64,000 nt of DNA, taken from positions 371,082 through 435,081 of the forward strand of contig KB722754.1 in assembly GCA_000349905.1 (NCBI GenBank). Direction: 5' to 3'. Shown piece after piece: positions 31,929 through 44,600 of the stretch. Each line of letters opens with the position of its first letter. Position 1 is the stretch's first letter. The notes under the pieces are model-generated. The model was given only the letters and a program-made list of their open reading frames with translations. It ran no database searches and was not told the DNA's origin. Source of the DNA: Volvariella volvacea V23. Taxonomy: Eukaryota > Basidiomycota > Agaricomycetes > Agaricales > Pluteaceae. The translations under genes were made by a program, and so were the position numbers.

Positions 31929-34900
31929 ATGAGCACCCCCAGAGCTGATAACATGTCAGTGCCACGCAGGACGTTTGGCGTCGACGAATCTGCCCTTGAC
32001 GACACGGAGGGTCCATCTGACTCAAACGTGGTGCGGAGGGTCCTATCGCGCCTTTCATTTGGGACCAGTCAACACCGACCCAGCTTCGTTTCGAGGTGGA
32101 GGAACGCGACAAGTGAGGCACAGGAAGAAATAGCTGAGCCCTCTGAGCGCCCGCCCATCCCAACGATGATGCAGCCGTCTGGGGAGGTGTACTCCACCCC
32201 ACTACCTGTCCTCTCAATGATCGTCCTCTCAATCGTAAGCCACCGTTCCAGGTTTGACACTGCATAAACGGATATCAAGAAGCTCAATCGCTAATTACCC
32301 AGACTATGCTTGGCGAATTCTTAACTGCAAACGTATCAACACCTTTTCTCTTGTTCATGGTGAAAGGTGCGTAGGCGAACTGATGAAAAAGGAGCACGCA
32401 ATTGAATATTGGAAAGGCTTTGGAGGATTTTCGGATGAGGCAGAGATAGCTTTCTGGACTGGAATACTAGGTATGGTTATCCTTATATACGCCAATTTTG
32501 ATTCACTTTTCCCTAGTGTCAACTTTCTTCCTAACGCAGTTCGTCACCTCATTGCTATGGGTAATGCCGTTCTTTGATCTCAGTGCGAGCTATCTGCCTC
32601 ATTATCGTTACCAAGGCTACGGTCGCTGAGAAACATGGTCGGCGTGCGGTCCTTACAATTTCACTCTTGGGAAGTGCTGTGACCTGCCTCATGTTCGGGA
32701 CTTGCACATCCCTGGGACAAGCCCTTTCTGTAAGATTGCTCCAAGGTTTATTTGCCGGCGCTGTTGGTGTTGCCCGTGGCTCGGTCGCGTTCGTTACAGA
32801 CCCAAGCAACGAAGGAAGAGCTTACGCTATCCTCGGGTGCGTCCCTGCCCAGTTAATAACCCCTATTCGATTTCCTCATTTCGGCTCAGATTTTGCTGGG
32901 GATTGGGAGGTGTTGCGGGAGCTATCATAGGAGGGTCATGTAAGTGTGCGTGTATCCATGTAAATTGGTATTGACAGCACCACAGTTGAAAGGCCGGCGG
33001 AGAAATGGCCGGATGTTTTTGGCCACTACCAACTTTTCATTACCTATCCTTACCTCCTCCCGTGTGCAATTGCGGCATCAATTACTTTCATAGGTGGATT
33101 CGAAATTAAATGCACGATCAAATAGTCTAATATCCCGTTAGGATCTTTTCTATCACTATTCCTCGGTCGTGATGGTGGTCCTCGCGAGGGCGCTATTCGA
33201 TTACCTCCGGAGAAGCCCACAGATAACCATCCCCCTATTCCCGAGGAGGAGTCTGTGCCCTCAAGCCCGCTTGTCGAGAGCCATGAGCCCACAGGCTTCG
33301 TTAAATCTGTGCAGAGGCGACTTTCACATAAGCTCTCCGGCATCTTCGCGTCACGAGTTCCAGACCCACCATCATCCTCTGCGCCACCTGTACCGCAACC
33401 GCCTGTACCACTATCCAGCTCAGCTACCCGGCCAGAAGGAGCACGGACATTTTCCAGGACCAGTCGTACAAATGGGTCTGCATATGGATATGGTGCTGCT
33501 TACCGCAACCGTTTGGCCAGTAATGCTACGACTAGCGCACTTCGCCGAGGAAGTATGGCTAGCTATCTGCGGAGAAGACGGGGTAGTGCTTTGGATGGTA
33601 CGAGGGATGGAGGAAGCGAAGCGGGCGATTTGAATTTCGCGCAGCGGTTATTAATGGCCAATGAGAATGCAGTTACCAACATTGCAGATCTCTGGGTCGC
33701 CGCCGCCATGAACGTTGATAATGAGGATCCCTTCGAAAGTGACACTGAAATGGAATCGGAGTATGATGGGGCGATACGTGAAGAAGAGGAAGTCGAGGAT
33801 GACGGTTCCATCAGGGGTCGACAAACATCAAGAACACGTCCTACTTCGACTACGGATTCTTCTCCTATCCCTCAAGCCGCCTTGTCGCAGCATCGAACTT
33901 CCAAGACACCTTCGCGTCGCGGCTATCCATCGCGTCGACCTTCATATGGCCTGCCTATACCCCAGCGTCATGCATCGTTCTCTCAACCAATGGATGGGAC
34001 ACCAGGGTCACGTCGATACTCAGTACCTAGTATATTTGCTCATTCAGGCGTCAAGGTACCTTCAGCTGTACTAGACGCGCAGCAATTATTGGCGCATGCT
34101 GAAGCGGAACAATCTGGAGGCGATGCATTGGCACCAATCCTGGAATCGCAACGTGCTTCAAGAATCGAACCCGACGCTGATGTAGAAGCAGGAGTAGGAG
34201 GCGAAGCGGAGAAGCAACCGTCATTGGCGTCTCAATTGCCATTAGTGATCATTGTCCAATATGGCATGATGGCGCTTCATACCACTACTCATGATCAGAT
34301 CTTCATGTCATACCTCGTTTCGTAAGTGATTACTTGGACTTTGGTATTTTGTGTTTAGGAAAAGGCTAACCACAATGCATTGCCACTTGGTTACAGAGAT
34401 TATGAAGCGGGTGGACTGAACCTTAATGCTGGTCATTTCGCTCAACTTAGTAGGCTGTTCATTATTTGCCTGCTAGATCGCGTGTTACTTATCACTGGGC
34501 TTCAGTTGCTTTGATGTGCCTTGCACAAATTGCATATCAATTCTATCTCTATCCGTGAGTAACAGTGTATCTCTGTGTAACTGCCCTACTTACCTTTCAC
34601 TATTAGGAATATGGGGTACGCATCATACGGGTATGCCTTAGAGTAAACTGACCATGATACTTCTAGCCCCCCAAGAGGTCGTTTCTCTCATTTAATGATG
34701 TTTAGAATCGGCACTGTTATGTTCATCCCTGCATATCTAAGTGTCATATTGTATCGCCCGCTCGCAAGTGCACACGATGAAGGAAATCTTCTTGTCATGG
34801 CTGGTGAGTGTATATCCTATACAGATATGGACAGCACTGATGAGTCTGTGGATAGGACTTGTGGTTAGCACGTAAGTGTAGCCCGCAGCCTCGCTTATGA

Positions 34901-35299
34901 CTTCCTAACGTTATGTTCACCCATAGTGCCATTCGTTACTGCGGAATCACATTTGGTTACACTGCCATGTCTATCTTGTTGAATTACAGTACGAGCCTCC
35001 GCTTTTCTCTACGTGTTCTGCCTAATCATTTTTGGTTCACTAGTGACACCTCCCGCAGCTGTTGGCTACGCCAATGGTATCGCGCAAAGTATCGTCAGCC
35101 TGGCCCGGTGCGTCGGCCCTGTGATTGGTGGATACGTAAGTGTCACGTTGCTCTGCTGCGAATTCCCTGGATGATTTACTTCGTTATATAGTTGTGGTCC
35201 ATCAGCGTACAGGACCACCCATCAGGTTATCCATTAGGTTTCATTGCTTGCGCTGCCGTCTGCGCCATCACTGTCATACAAAGCTTAGCAATCCGATGA
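31929..35299 (+). CDS. Major facilitator transporter with long cytosolic loop (YCR023C/ZIFL-like)
   Basis: Membrane transporter of the major facilitator superfamily; substrate unknown. After a polar N-terminus of about 90 residues, helix 1 reads TPLPVLSMIVLSI/TMLGEF, joined over an intron to LTANVSTPFLLFMVKGFG. Helix 2 (VSTFFLTQFVTSLLW) is followed by the MFS signature ADKHGRR-like ATVAEKHGRRAVLTISLLG, then SLGQALSVRLLQGLFAGAVG, SEGRAYAILG-like NEGRAYAILG and FCWGLGGVAGAIIGGS. A central loop of more than 300 residues (about 33160-34220) is Ser/Arg/Pro-rich with an acidic patch. The second half resumes PLVIIVQYGMMALHTTTHDQ and ends GYPLGFIACAAVCAITVIQS, stop at 35297-35299. About 13 exons. It is divergent from the terpene synthase, which could suggest co-function, but relatives are widespread in fungi without terpene genes. 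Confidence 0.87.
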
Positions 35300-36534
35300 A
35301 AGCTTCAATGTACGCGATAGATCTGTGCTGAGGATGCTGCTTGGATAAATTTCTTGGTTTAAAAACGTTGGAATGCACTTCAAATGTTGGTATTGTCATT
35401 GTACTATTATGCTTTTTTGCTTAGTCGTGCAAGGACTAATTAGTATCTTGGAGTCGTTGCGCAGTCATCTCTCGTATCGCCTGTGCCATCAGTAGTTGCT
35501 TCATATGTACTGTATATCTTTGTCATCTTAGAATTGTACATATTATCCTGGACCGACATAGGGATCACAATCCTGTATGATTAGATACTGTATCTTTGGA
35601 TCAGCGTGAGTGTCTTATGAATAGAACTTTCATGATGCATCCACCTGTCGAAATGATGATCAACTCACGAAAAACGAGTGAAAACGAAGGAGACGGTGAT
35701 CAGTATGACTAAGATTATGATTGACAAAAACGCACTGTACGGCCATGCCGTACTCGTCATTTTCGGTACGTTTTCTCATCCCAACAGTATTAACGGATGA
35801 ATACATGAGCACTTACAGCTGCCTGGAAGCAATTTTATCCGTCTTCATCAGCAAGAGGAGGTACGCCTGGCGAGGAAACGCAATCGGTGAGATTCGTATT
35901 TTGGCAGTTATCCCACGATAAACGCCACCTGGTGCCTAGTTCCCACCACCGCATGGCCCACAGATGAAGTCGTTGACCAATATCGACAGTTTGTTTAATG
36001 ACAAACTTCAACTTGAACACCAATAGTACGTAACTCGACATCGGACGACGCATTCAGTAAAACTCTCATCTTCATGATGGTCATATGAAATTAATGGCCA
36101 TGGGTGGTTTTTCCTCGGTCCAACGTTTCAATATACATGACGACCATCCCCGATTATTAACAATACCTTCAAATGTGACGTGCATTCAAGTTATACCCCG
36201 GTAAGCGTGATCGACCAGCTGCTTGGGAGATACGAATGGCTTTCGATAGGCCTGTCCAGGGCGACATGGATTCGCACAGTTTTAAAAATCAACCGCGAGG
36301 CTCGCGAGATGTACGGCATGGATTCCAGATTCCCATGATGTCCCTCCCACATTATCCAGGGCCAAGCGAACAGTAACCACTCTCGAGGCACCGATACCAA
36401 GCGTCTTCGGGTTTGGTACATTGCGGCCACTCGCAAGACAACCAAAATTGACTCCGACACACCCATAAAAGCTAGGTCGACAACAAATTACTACTTACCC
36501 TCGTTCCTTCCTCTTCGCCCTCCCCACAACACCA
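35300..36534. other. Intergenic, no gene seen
   Basis: AT-rich flank after the MFS gene and upstream region of the cysteine-rich secreted protein. Frames at 35721-35921 (+) and 36191-36466 (-) have no domains or splice support. Confidence 0.5.
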
Positions 36535-37216
36535 ATGCCTGGATACCATACACTTCTAGGAATTTCTCTCCTCCTTGTGCGTTCAGGTATGTATTTTGCC
36601 TTGTAAATATGTCCAATTTTCGAAATGGTAGTTGCTTATGGAGATGAATGTAGTAGCACTTGCAGAAGCGCATGAGGGATTGTCTCTTCTTGCTCGCCAG
36701 TCAGGCACCAGTATCGATCCTTCCCTTTTCCCCACCGCCTGTCAGGCGACTTGCACTTCAGCTTTAAGCACTGTCACGGTAAGTTGTATTATTTATTATA
36801 TATTGATCTGAATCCTTATCGCATACAGTCGGGTTGTACCTCAGCATCATGTGTCTGTACGGATGAGGTGAGCCGGGCACTTGCAGAGTGCCTTGACTGT
36901 GCTGTTGCTTCGAATGGTCTTACCATAGAAGAGGCGGAGGCTACGCTTGAGGGTAAGTTCTTCGTCACCAAATTTGACTATGGGCTGTACACATAATCCA
37001 GGATTTGACGATGCGTGTGACGGAGGAATTGAGGCTCCTGAGCCAAACGACGACAGCGACAATCCGAACAATAATGATGGGAGCTCTAGTGGTAATGACG
37101 ACTCTCAAGGGCCCTCTGAGGAAAGCTCATCAGCCTCGTCAGAGAGGTCGTGTGTGCTGACTATTGCAATGACGACGATATTGGCTATTACTTTGGCAGT
37201 TGCTAATTTATCCTGA
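36535..37216 (+). CDS. Secreted cysteine-rich protein, CFEM-like, probably GPI-anchored
   Basis: Four exons. Exon 1 encodes a signal peptide (MPGYHTLLGISLLLVRS), split by an intron (donor GTATGTATT) and completed by VALAEAHEG. A possible Kex2 site LLAR follows. The mature part has cysteines spaced FPTACQATCTSALS, SGCTSASCVCTDE, LAECLDCAV and FDDAC, a pattern close to CFEM domains, although the usual Asp of the motif is not clearly placed. An Asp/Asn/Ser-rich spacer follows, then a hydrophobic C-terminal tail (CVLTIAMTTILAITLAVANL) after SSERS, typical of a GPI attachment signal. Stop at 37214-37216. Such proteins sit on the wall or plasma membrane and can bind haem or act at surfaces; the role here is unknown. 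Confidence 0.75.
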
Positions 37217-37407
37217 AATGGACGAAACTATGTATCCATACTATATACCCACCATGTATCAACCCTTTTCGAAATACTCCCCGTTGTATCAATAGATCGA
37301 TAGATATAGATACCCAACAGTAGTGGCGAGATGAGAGAACATGAGATCGAGATGTGCTCGCTCAGGCTCCTTGGTGGAGTACACATAGATAGTAAGATCT
37401 AGCAATA

Positions 37408-40400
37408 TTATGACCTACCACGCCGGGATGGACAACATGGGACGAGGTGCTCCTCGAGATTTTTAGGCAGGGCAATTGGGGTAATAAGCATTGCGGATTG
37501 ATGAGAACCCTTCCTGGCGATATCTAATGCCTTGCGATCTGTGTCCCATACAAGGTTGAATGAGATATTATTATCTTCAAGTTTTGTGCACGCTTCTCGT
37601 ATGGTAAGGTTGATATTAGGGTCTCTGTGGCGTCCTTTCTTGAAAGCTTCGATGAAGGACTTGTTATCACACTGAACAGTTATAGTGCAGTTGTGGTACT
37701 TCGTTGGTCTACGAGCTACTAGCACTGCAGCAAGTTGAATCGCAGCACCTGCTAACCATACTCGATCCTTCGCGAATGCCGATCCTGGTGTCACTTTCCA
37801 AGCAATGCACCAGTCATTCGATACGATGCCGATCCCATCCTTGCAGTTTGCCACACTAAGTCCAATGGGTTCTTTGGGCTCTGGTAGTGGTTTCAAGCTC
37901 TTAGATGTGCTTTTCTTTTCCAATGTATTTCTCCACCATATCATATCAGATATAACCTCGGGAGGGACTGCCATATTTTTGGCGTGCGTACGATCAAATT
38001 CCGCCACAAGTGTGTTGAGTGCTGACAGATAGGACCTCCCCACAGGATAGATATATGTAACATAGGAAAGGACTCCGTGAACTTTTGCAGCAGCATCGCA
38101 ATCGCATTCTGCATCTTGGAGAAAGGATTCGATTTGCTTCAAGTACAGAGCCTTCTTTTCTTCCTTGAGTCTCACGGACTTTTCTGGGATGTTCCAAAGC
38201 AGGCCGAGGTAAGGAAATTCATCGCTAAAGTCTACACCCTTGTCTGGATGCCAGGGTACCTTCAGGTCGGAGACGAGGTTGAAAGCATATTTTCTGTCGT
38301 AAGAACGATCGGATCCGGGGGGCCTCATGATGACAAAATCGTCGCACCACTTGATCACGCGACCCACTTTCCGTCGTTCCCAAACGTCCACGACAAAGGC
38401 CGCAATCTCTCCGGAATTTCCTTCAGAGGGGCGCGCACCAAAAGGGCAACAATGCTGGATGTAAAATTCGTCTGCCTGGCCTTGTACGACAAACCAGGCT
38501 TTGTGCGCCGGTGCTATTGGCGTTTGACGGTGAAATTTTGTTATGTCTGCCGTCATTGCCTGTGTCCCCGGGACGGCATCAACAATCTGCCAAACCCCTG
38601 TCTTCAGAACTGTCTATATTGGTGCAGCAATGCGACAACTTACCATCTCTGCAACAACCTGGGCACCGTCATAGGTAGTTGGAAAGTCCTCCGGATCCGA
38701 GTGGTTATTGACAGAACGAATCTGGCCAATAGGACGGGAATAATCAATGCACATTCTGAACTTGGTCGTCCTATCATCTTGCAATTGCTCATCAACTGTC
38801 AACGGAGCACAATAGAATTCGGTGCCCAAGATTTGTTTCACCTGTCGCCTGCTGAAAGGGCCATCCATTCTCCCAGCAGCGACCTCCTTCTCCAGCTCAT
38901 CTTTAATAAACTTCATATTTTTTTCAGCTGAGCGGCCATTCGGAACAATCCTAGTTCTATGTGGTCCAGATTCGGGAAACTCGCGTGCCATCGGAAACCC
39001 AAACTGTAATTTAGAGATGAGGTACGGGTACTTGTCTTTCAAGTCAGGAAATTCTTGCTCCAGGCATCTTTGAAAACTGTCAACATTATAAGGGGTCGAG
39101 ATCTTATATAGGATATCTGGTCGTTTCGTGGAATAAAGTCGAGGAAGGGGAGGGGATGGAATTTTACAAAAGACAGCATTCTGTTCATCAATCGGAGACT
39201 CGGATATCTGCTTTTGTGCTTTTATGAGCTTGAAGTAGTGCTGCAAAGCAGAATTGGTACGGGGTTGATTTTTCATAATTACTGGCCCGGGAATGTGCGC
39301 TCGTGCCCTTCGTTCTAGAGAAGAATGGGAAGCTATTAATGAGGATTCTGAGATAATGGAAAACTGCATTCTGTTCCGCAACTCGTGGGAGATCTCCTTA
39401 TTCTGTGATTTTAGGAAGTCGATGAATTGCTTGCGGTATTGATCACGACAAAATGAGGGCAATTTCCGGGCTTTGTGCAACCCTTGACGGATTTGAATAT
39501 CAAAATCACGTATCGTCTCAAAATCCAATTGAAGTTGAGAAAGACTGGTTTTCAACCATTCAAAATGCTGTGTCAAGTAAATAACCAGATTGTCGTCCTT
39601 GGTCCGCGTTCTTGCCCATCGAATCATACATGTCGCTGCACCCCTCCATTCCTCCATGCGAGTTGACTCCTCTCTTGGAAAGAGGTCATGTTGAGTATTA
39701 ACGTACTTTCCGAACCACGAAGGCAATGACCAGAGGCTAATTTTCCGGATACTTCTGACCTCCCTCATCTGGTTGACGAGGATGTTCAGACCGTGGTTAG
39801 TAAATAGGGTGATCGGTACATATAGCCCCACTGCCTCGAGCTCACAAACTTCCTGGCAGACTGCTAACCATAGGGCTTCATTTCCTTTAATTGGGTTTTC
39901 TGTGCATAAGATAGTAGAACTCGTTTTTCCATGGATAGAGGACGGCTTTGCAAGGAGTAGCCTAAATGTACCGAAGCTCAATTCGATGAGCCCGCGAAGG
40001 GTGATTTGAAGGAGACTGGGTTTCCGGGGATCCCTGGTCGATGAGTTGACTTCGGTATCTTCACTTTCGCTGGACGAGGTAACCTTCCCCTGGTCGGCAT
40101 GCCTTCGAGATTTATTTCCTCTGTGTGTCCTCAGACCGTGTCTACTCTGATTTTGGGGAGACAGGGAGGATCCAGAAGGATTTGGTCGAATTTCGGATAT
40201 TGTGTTCGACTGCTGCTGAGTTACATGCCTGAGCGTCTTATACCTCAGCTGGGAAAGGGTTTTTGTCGGCGGTATATGTCGGGGAGTAGACGGGACAGAG
40301 GATGGTGATAGAGTATCCTCAGACTCTGTCCAGTGGTTCTTATCAAATTTCGTGGCAGGGCTAGAGCAAAGGGGAGGTTGGTTTGGGGATTGCGGTGAGA

Positions 40401-40596
40401 ATAGCGGGGTGGTGTCAGCTACTGATGCAGATTCTGGGGTGGGTTCCTCCTTTTTCCTCAGCATGCTAGGCGATGCACCTCGGAATGCACCGTGACCCCT
40501 CCGTCTCGGGATTGAAGGTTGGGTAGAGTTATTATGCGTAAGTGTGACTAAGCTGGATGAAGAAGGTATGAATGCACTAGGACTGTTCGGACCCAT
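37408..40596 (-). CDS. RT-RNase H protein, copy 1, with conserved N-terminal domain
   Basis: About 1,043 aa in two exons (40596-38644 and 38586-37408; phase-0 intron of 57 nt with GTAAGT donor). Residues 1-195 are Ser/Pro/Arg-rich and low complexity. Residues 195-400 form a conserved domain of unknown function (WLAVCQEVCELEAVGLYVPI, TNHGLNILVNQMREV, RKLPSFCRDQYRKQ). The reverse transcriptase covers about 540-800: FYCAPLTVDEQ, FRMCIDYSRP, catalytic Asp in MTADITKFHR, CPFGARPSEGNSGE and the WCDDF motif near residue 732. An RNase H-like region follows (KDGIGIVSNDW, ITVQCDNKSFIEAFKKGRH). Similar RT-RNase H modules occur in DIRS-like elements of mushrooms, but no recombinase, integrase or long terminal repeat was seen. 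The frame is intact. Part of a tandem pair with the next copy. Confidence 0.8.
38587..38643 (-). other. Shared-position intron in RT copy 1
   Basis: A 57-nt intron (GTAAGTTGTC ... GGCAG) in phase 0 between AQVVAEM and IVDAVPGTQA, at the same codon as the intron in copy 2. Confidence 0.75.
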
Positions 40597-41699
40597 GCCT
40601 TCGGGATTTCGACGTGATGAGCGAGTGGGTAAGAGCCCCCTCCAGAGCTGTCCTACGCTAAGGTTTTGTCCTTCCTTCGGTGGCTCCCTGATGGGGGTAA
40701 TGCACGATCAAATTACCAACAAGTATAGGCAAAAATAAGTCGCACCAACCGCTCAGAATCAACTGATGATGTTTGCCGAATAGCTACCATTTTGGGGCGA
40801 ACTGAAAGAGGTGTGCTGAATTGTTGTGTGAGAAGTATACCAGAAGGGACGAATCGTACGAGTTCCTTCATTTATAATGCAATTCCCATCGCTGGGCACT
40901 GCGACGAAGACGGCTGAACGCGGAGTTCACTGACTGCTCTGGCTGCGGAGAAGTCCTCGTACTATGTGCACAGACAGCATCAAGAGTTCATACGTAGGCA
41001 ACATATAGAGCTGTAGGTATGGTGAAGAACTTGCGAATTCGGTCACGGTTAATGACGTGCCTGAATGTACTTGGCCAAATCCACATAGGGTGATGCCACA
41101 TCGTGATGTACCCGGTATATCCTGTGTGTCTTCCTTGTCCCATGCCATGGGTGTATCGACCAATATAAGTAAAGAGCAAGCGTGGACGACAGTCATACCG
41201 CCAGTCCAAGGAGCATGAGGTTTGTCATAAAATGCGACAAATACCCATGTCCAGTACTCGGAGGTCGATTAAAGTCGTCTACAGTTCCTACTACGTAGTG
41301 TGTCCTGCCGCTTTCATACACCGCTTATTTTTAGTCTGTTCCATATTCCCGGATTTGTGCGGGGGCCGAGAATTTATTTCAACAAACGAGTAGAAGTACC
41401 AGAACAATCAAGTAAAACCACAGATATGAAGTTATTGGATGTCAAAACTACTATCTCCATGCATTAAGCATAAAAGTCCTCGAGGGTCACGATCCTATCT
41501 TGCTCAAAAAACATTTTAGCGAATATATGTCTGGATTCTTCGTGATTTCCGAGTTAGCTATCAGGTGGTTGTTATGATAGTGAGATGAAGTCCTCACCTG
41601 GTCTGGTTCGACGAGAGTTATCGATTCGGCTTCATCAAAATGGTCCTGAAAATCTTATCAGCAACTCAAATAGTAATGAGATAAATAGAGATTTACCGC
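40597..41699. other. Spacer between the two RT-RNase H genes
   Basis: It contains the promoter block of copy 1 and the 3' flank of copy 2. On the minus strand near 41600-41650 an acceptor-like TTTTCAG is followed by an open acidic stretch DHFDEAESITLVEPDQ, which might be an additional 3' exon of copy 2. No independent gene is supported. Confidence 0.45.
40856..40936 (-). promoter_or_regulatory. Promoter block of RT copy 1, similar to that of copy 2
   Basis: Read on the plus strand it holds GTACGAGT, TTTATAA (TTATAAA on the gene strand, 40871-40877), ATTCCCATC, ACTGCGAC and TTCACTGACTGC in the same order and nearly the same spacing as the block upstream of copy 2. It lies about 275 nt before the ATG. 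Confidence 0.6.
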
Positions 41700-44600
41700 T
41701 CAAGACATGCTCTGAGCTGCTCCTCCAGGCAGTGATGCCCGGCTGACACTCTTTGACCTACCACGCGCGCATGCACGTCTTGGTGGACTCTCGTCCCGCG
41801 GGACGAGATATTCTTTAAGATTCTTCGGCATGGCCCTTGGCGTAATAGATCTTCCAGCCTGCCAGTTGCCCTTCCTGGCGATAGCCAGTGCATCACGATC
41901 CTCCTTGTAGACCAGGCTAAAAGAAACATTATTTAAGTCGAGATTCGTATATGCCTCTCGAATGGTGAGGTTGATCTCAGGATCTCTGTGACGCCCTTTC
42001 TCGAAAGCCTCAATGAAAGCTTGATTATCGCACTGGACTGTCATGCTGCAGTTGCGAGACTTGGTTGGTCCACGAGTCACCAACACTACAGCGAGTTGAA
42101 CTGCAGCACCCGCCAACCATAACCTATTCTTCACAAATGCTGGTGGTCCTGGTGCCACTTTCCAAGCGGCGCATTGGTCATTTAATATAATACCGATCCC
42201 GTCCTTGCAACTTGCTATATTGAGCCTGATGGTTTGACGGGGTGGTGGCACCAAATTTCGTGCAGCCGACTCTTTTCCCAATTCCATTTTCCACCACTCC
42301 ATGTCTTTCATAACTTCGGGCGGTATTGGAATATTTTTGGCGCGTTTTCCATTGAATTCCGCTATGAATGAGTTAAGTGCTGATAGATAGGTTCTTCCCA
42401 GAGGATAAATGAATGTCGTGTACGAAAGAAACCCATTGACTTTTGCAGCAGTTTCGTAGTCGCACTCGGTTCTTTGGAGGAAAGCGTCAACTTGCTCCAA
42501 ATATGCTTGCCTTTTTTCTTCCTTGAGACGTACAGTCTTCTCTTTGATATTCCATAGGAGACCAACGTAGGGAAACTCGTTGCAGAAAGGAACACCTTTT
42601 TCGGCATGCCAGGGGACTCCCAAGTCGGAAATGAGGTTCTTCACATCTTCTGTGTCGTAAGAATATTCAGAAGCCCCAGGTTTGAAAGGAGATCGGAAAA
42701 TGACAAAATCGTCACACCACTTCAAGACTGGGCCCACTCGCCGTGCATGCCAAACATCCACCACAAATGCTGCAATCTCCCCTGAATTCCCTTCAGATGG
42801 TCGTGCACCGAAAGGGCAGCAGTGTTGAATATAAAAATGGTCCTTTCGGCCTTGTACGACAAACCAAGCTTTGTGCCCAGGTGCGATGGGTGTTCGACGG
42901 TGAAATTTTGCGATGTCCAATGTCATTGCTTGGGTTCCTGGTACAGCGTTGATAATCTATAATCCATATTAGAACTATATTCACCGATATGCCAGTTTGA
43001 GCTTACTACTTCTGCAACAATCCGTGCATCATCATAGTTGGTCGGAAAGTCCTCCCGCTCTGAGTGGTCATTGACAGAAGGGAAGGGCCCATCTGGCCGA
43101 GAATAGTCGATGCACATTCTCTGCTTGATAGTGCCGTCATCTTGCAGATGCTCGTCAACCGTTAGAGGTGCACAATAAAAATGTGATCCTAGGATGTCTC
43201 TTAATGCTCGACTGGTAAATGGCCCACTCATTCTTCCGGCCTCAACCTCTTTCTTCAGTTCTTCCTCAATGAATGGCATATTTCTCTCCGCCGAGCGTCC
43301 ATTTGGGACAACTGTTGTTCGACGTGGCCCTGATATGGGGAAATTGCGAGCCATCGGAAACCCAAGTTGTAACTTTGAGACGAGGTATGGATACTTCTCT
43401 TTTAAGTGGGTAAACTCTTCGTCCATGCATTTTCGAAAGTTTTCAACTTCGTAAGGAGTCGAGATCCTGAAGAGTATATCAGGACGCTTAGTGCGGTATA
43501 TTCGAGGAAGACGTGGAGGGGGGATTTTACAAAAGGCTGCATTCCGTTGATCGATGGAGGATACTTGATCTTGGATTTTCATGAGTGCGATGTAATGTTG
43601 ATTAGCCCTCTGTTTCTTAATCTTCATTAATGTCTGGGCTTGAGGTGAGGCCTCTGTTCGCGAGGGATGGACGGCTATTGCTGAAGGATATGAAGTAGTG
43701 GAGATTGACCTCGGGCTTCCTTCCTGTAATTCACAGGGAATCTGTTCATTTCGTGTTTGTAAAAAATCGATTAACTGCTTGCGATACCAGTCGCGACAAA
43801 AACTGGGCAGTTTCCGTTTTTGGTGCAACCCTTTTCGAATTTCGATATCAAAATCGCGCACTGTGTCGAAATGTAGTTGGCGATAATGAGATAGGGCGTT
43901 TTTGAGCCATTCGAAGTGCTTTGTCAAGTAAAGTTCTAGGGAATTATCCCTCCGTGTTCTTGCCCATCGGATCATATGCGTCGCCGCCTCCTTCCATTCC
44001 TCCATCTGAGTTAGCTCTTCCGTTTGAAAGAGGTCATGTTGTGTGTTAATATACTTCCCAAACCATGACGCCAAAGACCAGAAGCTGATTTTTCGAATAC
44101 TCCTGATGTCCCTCATCTGGGTTACGAGGATATTTAAGCCATGGTTAGTGAACAGTGTAATGGGAATGTATAACCCCACTGCCTCTAGCTCACAGATTTC
44201 CTTACAGATTGCCAACCAAATCGCTTCATTGCCCTTGATCGGGTTGCTTAAGTGCAGATCAACCATTGCACTCTTCCTGGTGTCCACAGGAAGGGGCCTT
44301 GCAAGGAGGAGTCGGAACGTGCCGAAGCTGAACTCGTGGAGCCCCCGAAGGATGATCTGAGTAAAAGTGGGCTTTGGGGCTCGAAGATCCTGGACCGCTG
44401 TGTTGGTTTCAGTGTCTTCGCTTTCGCTGGATGTAGCAGCACTTCTTGGTTGCTTTTGGGGTTTCCGACTTCTCATACCTGCCTTGTGTCGTCTTACGCC
44501 GTGATCTCGGCTAGACAGGGAGGAGCCAGTCAGTCTTGTTTGAGACCCGGAGGTTGTACCAAGCTGCTGGCTTGATGGCGCAGGCGGATCGTCTTGCTGC

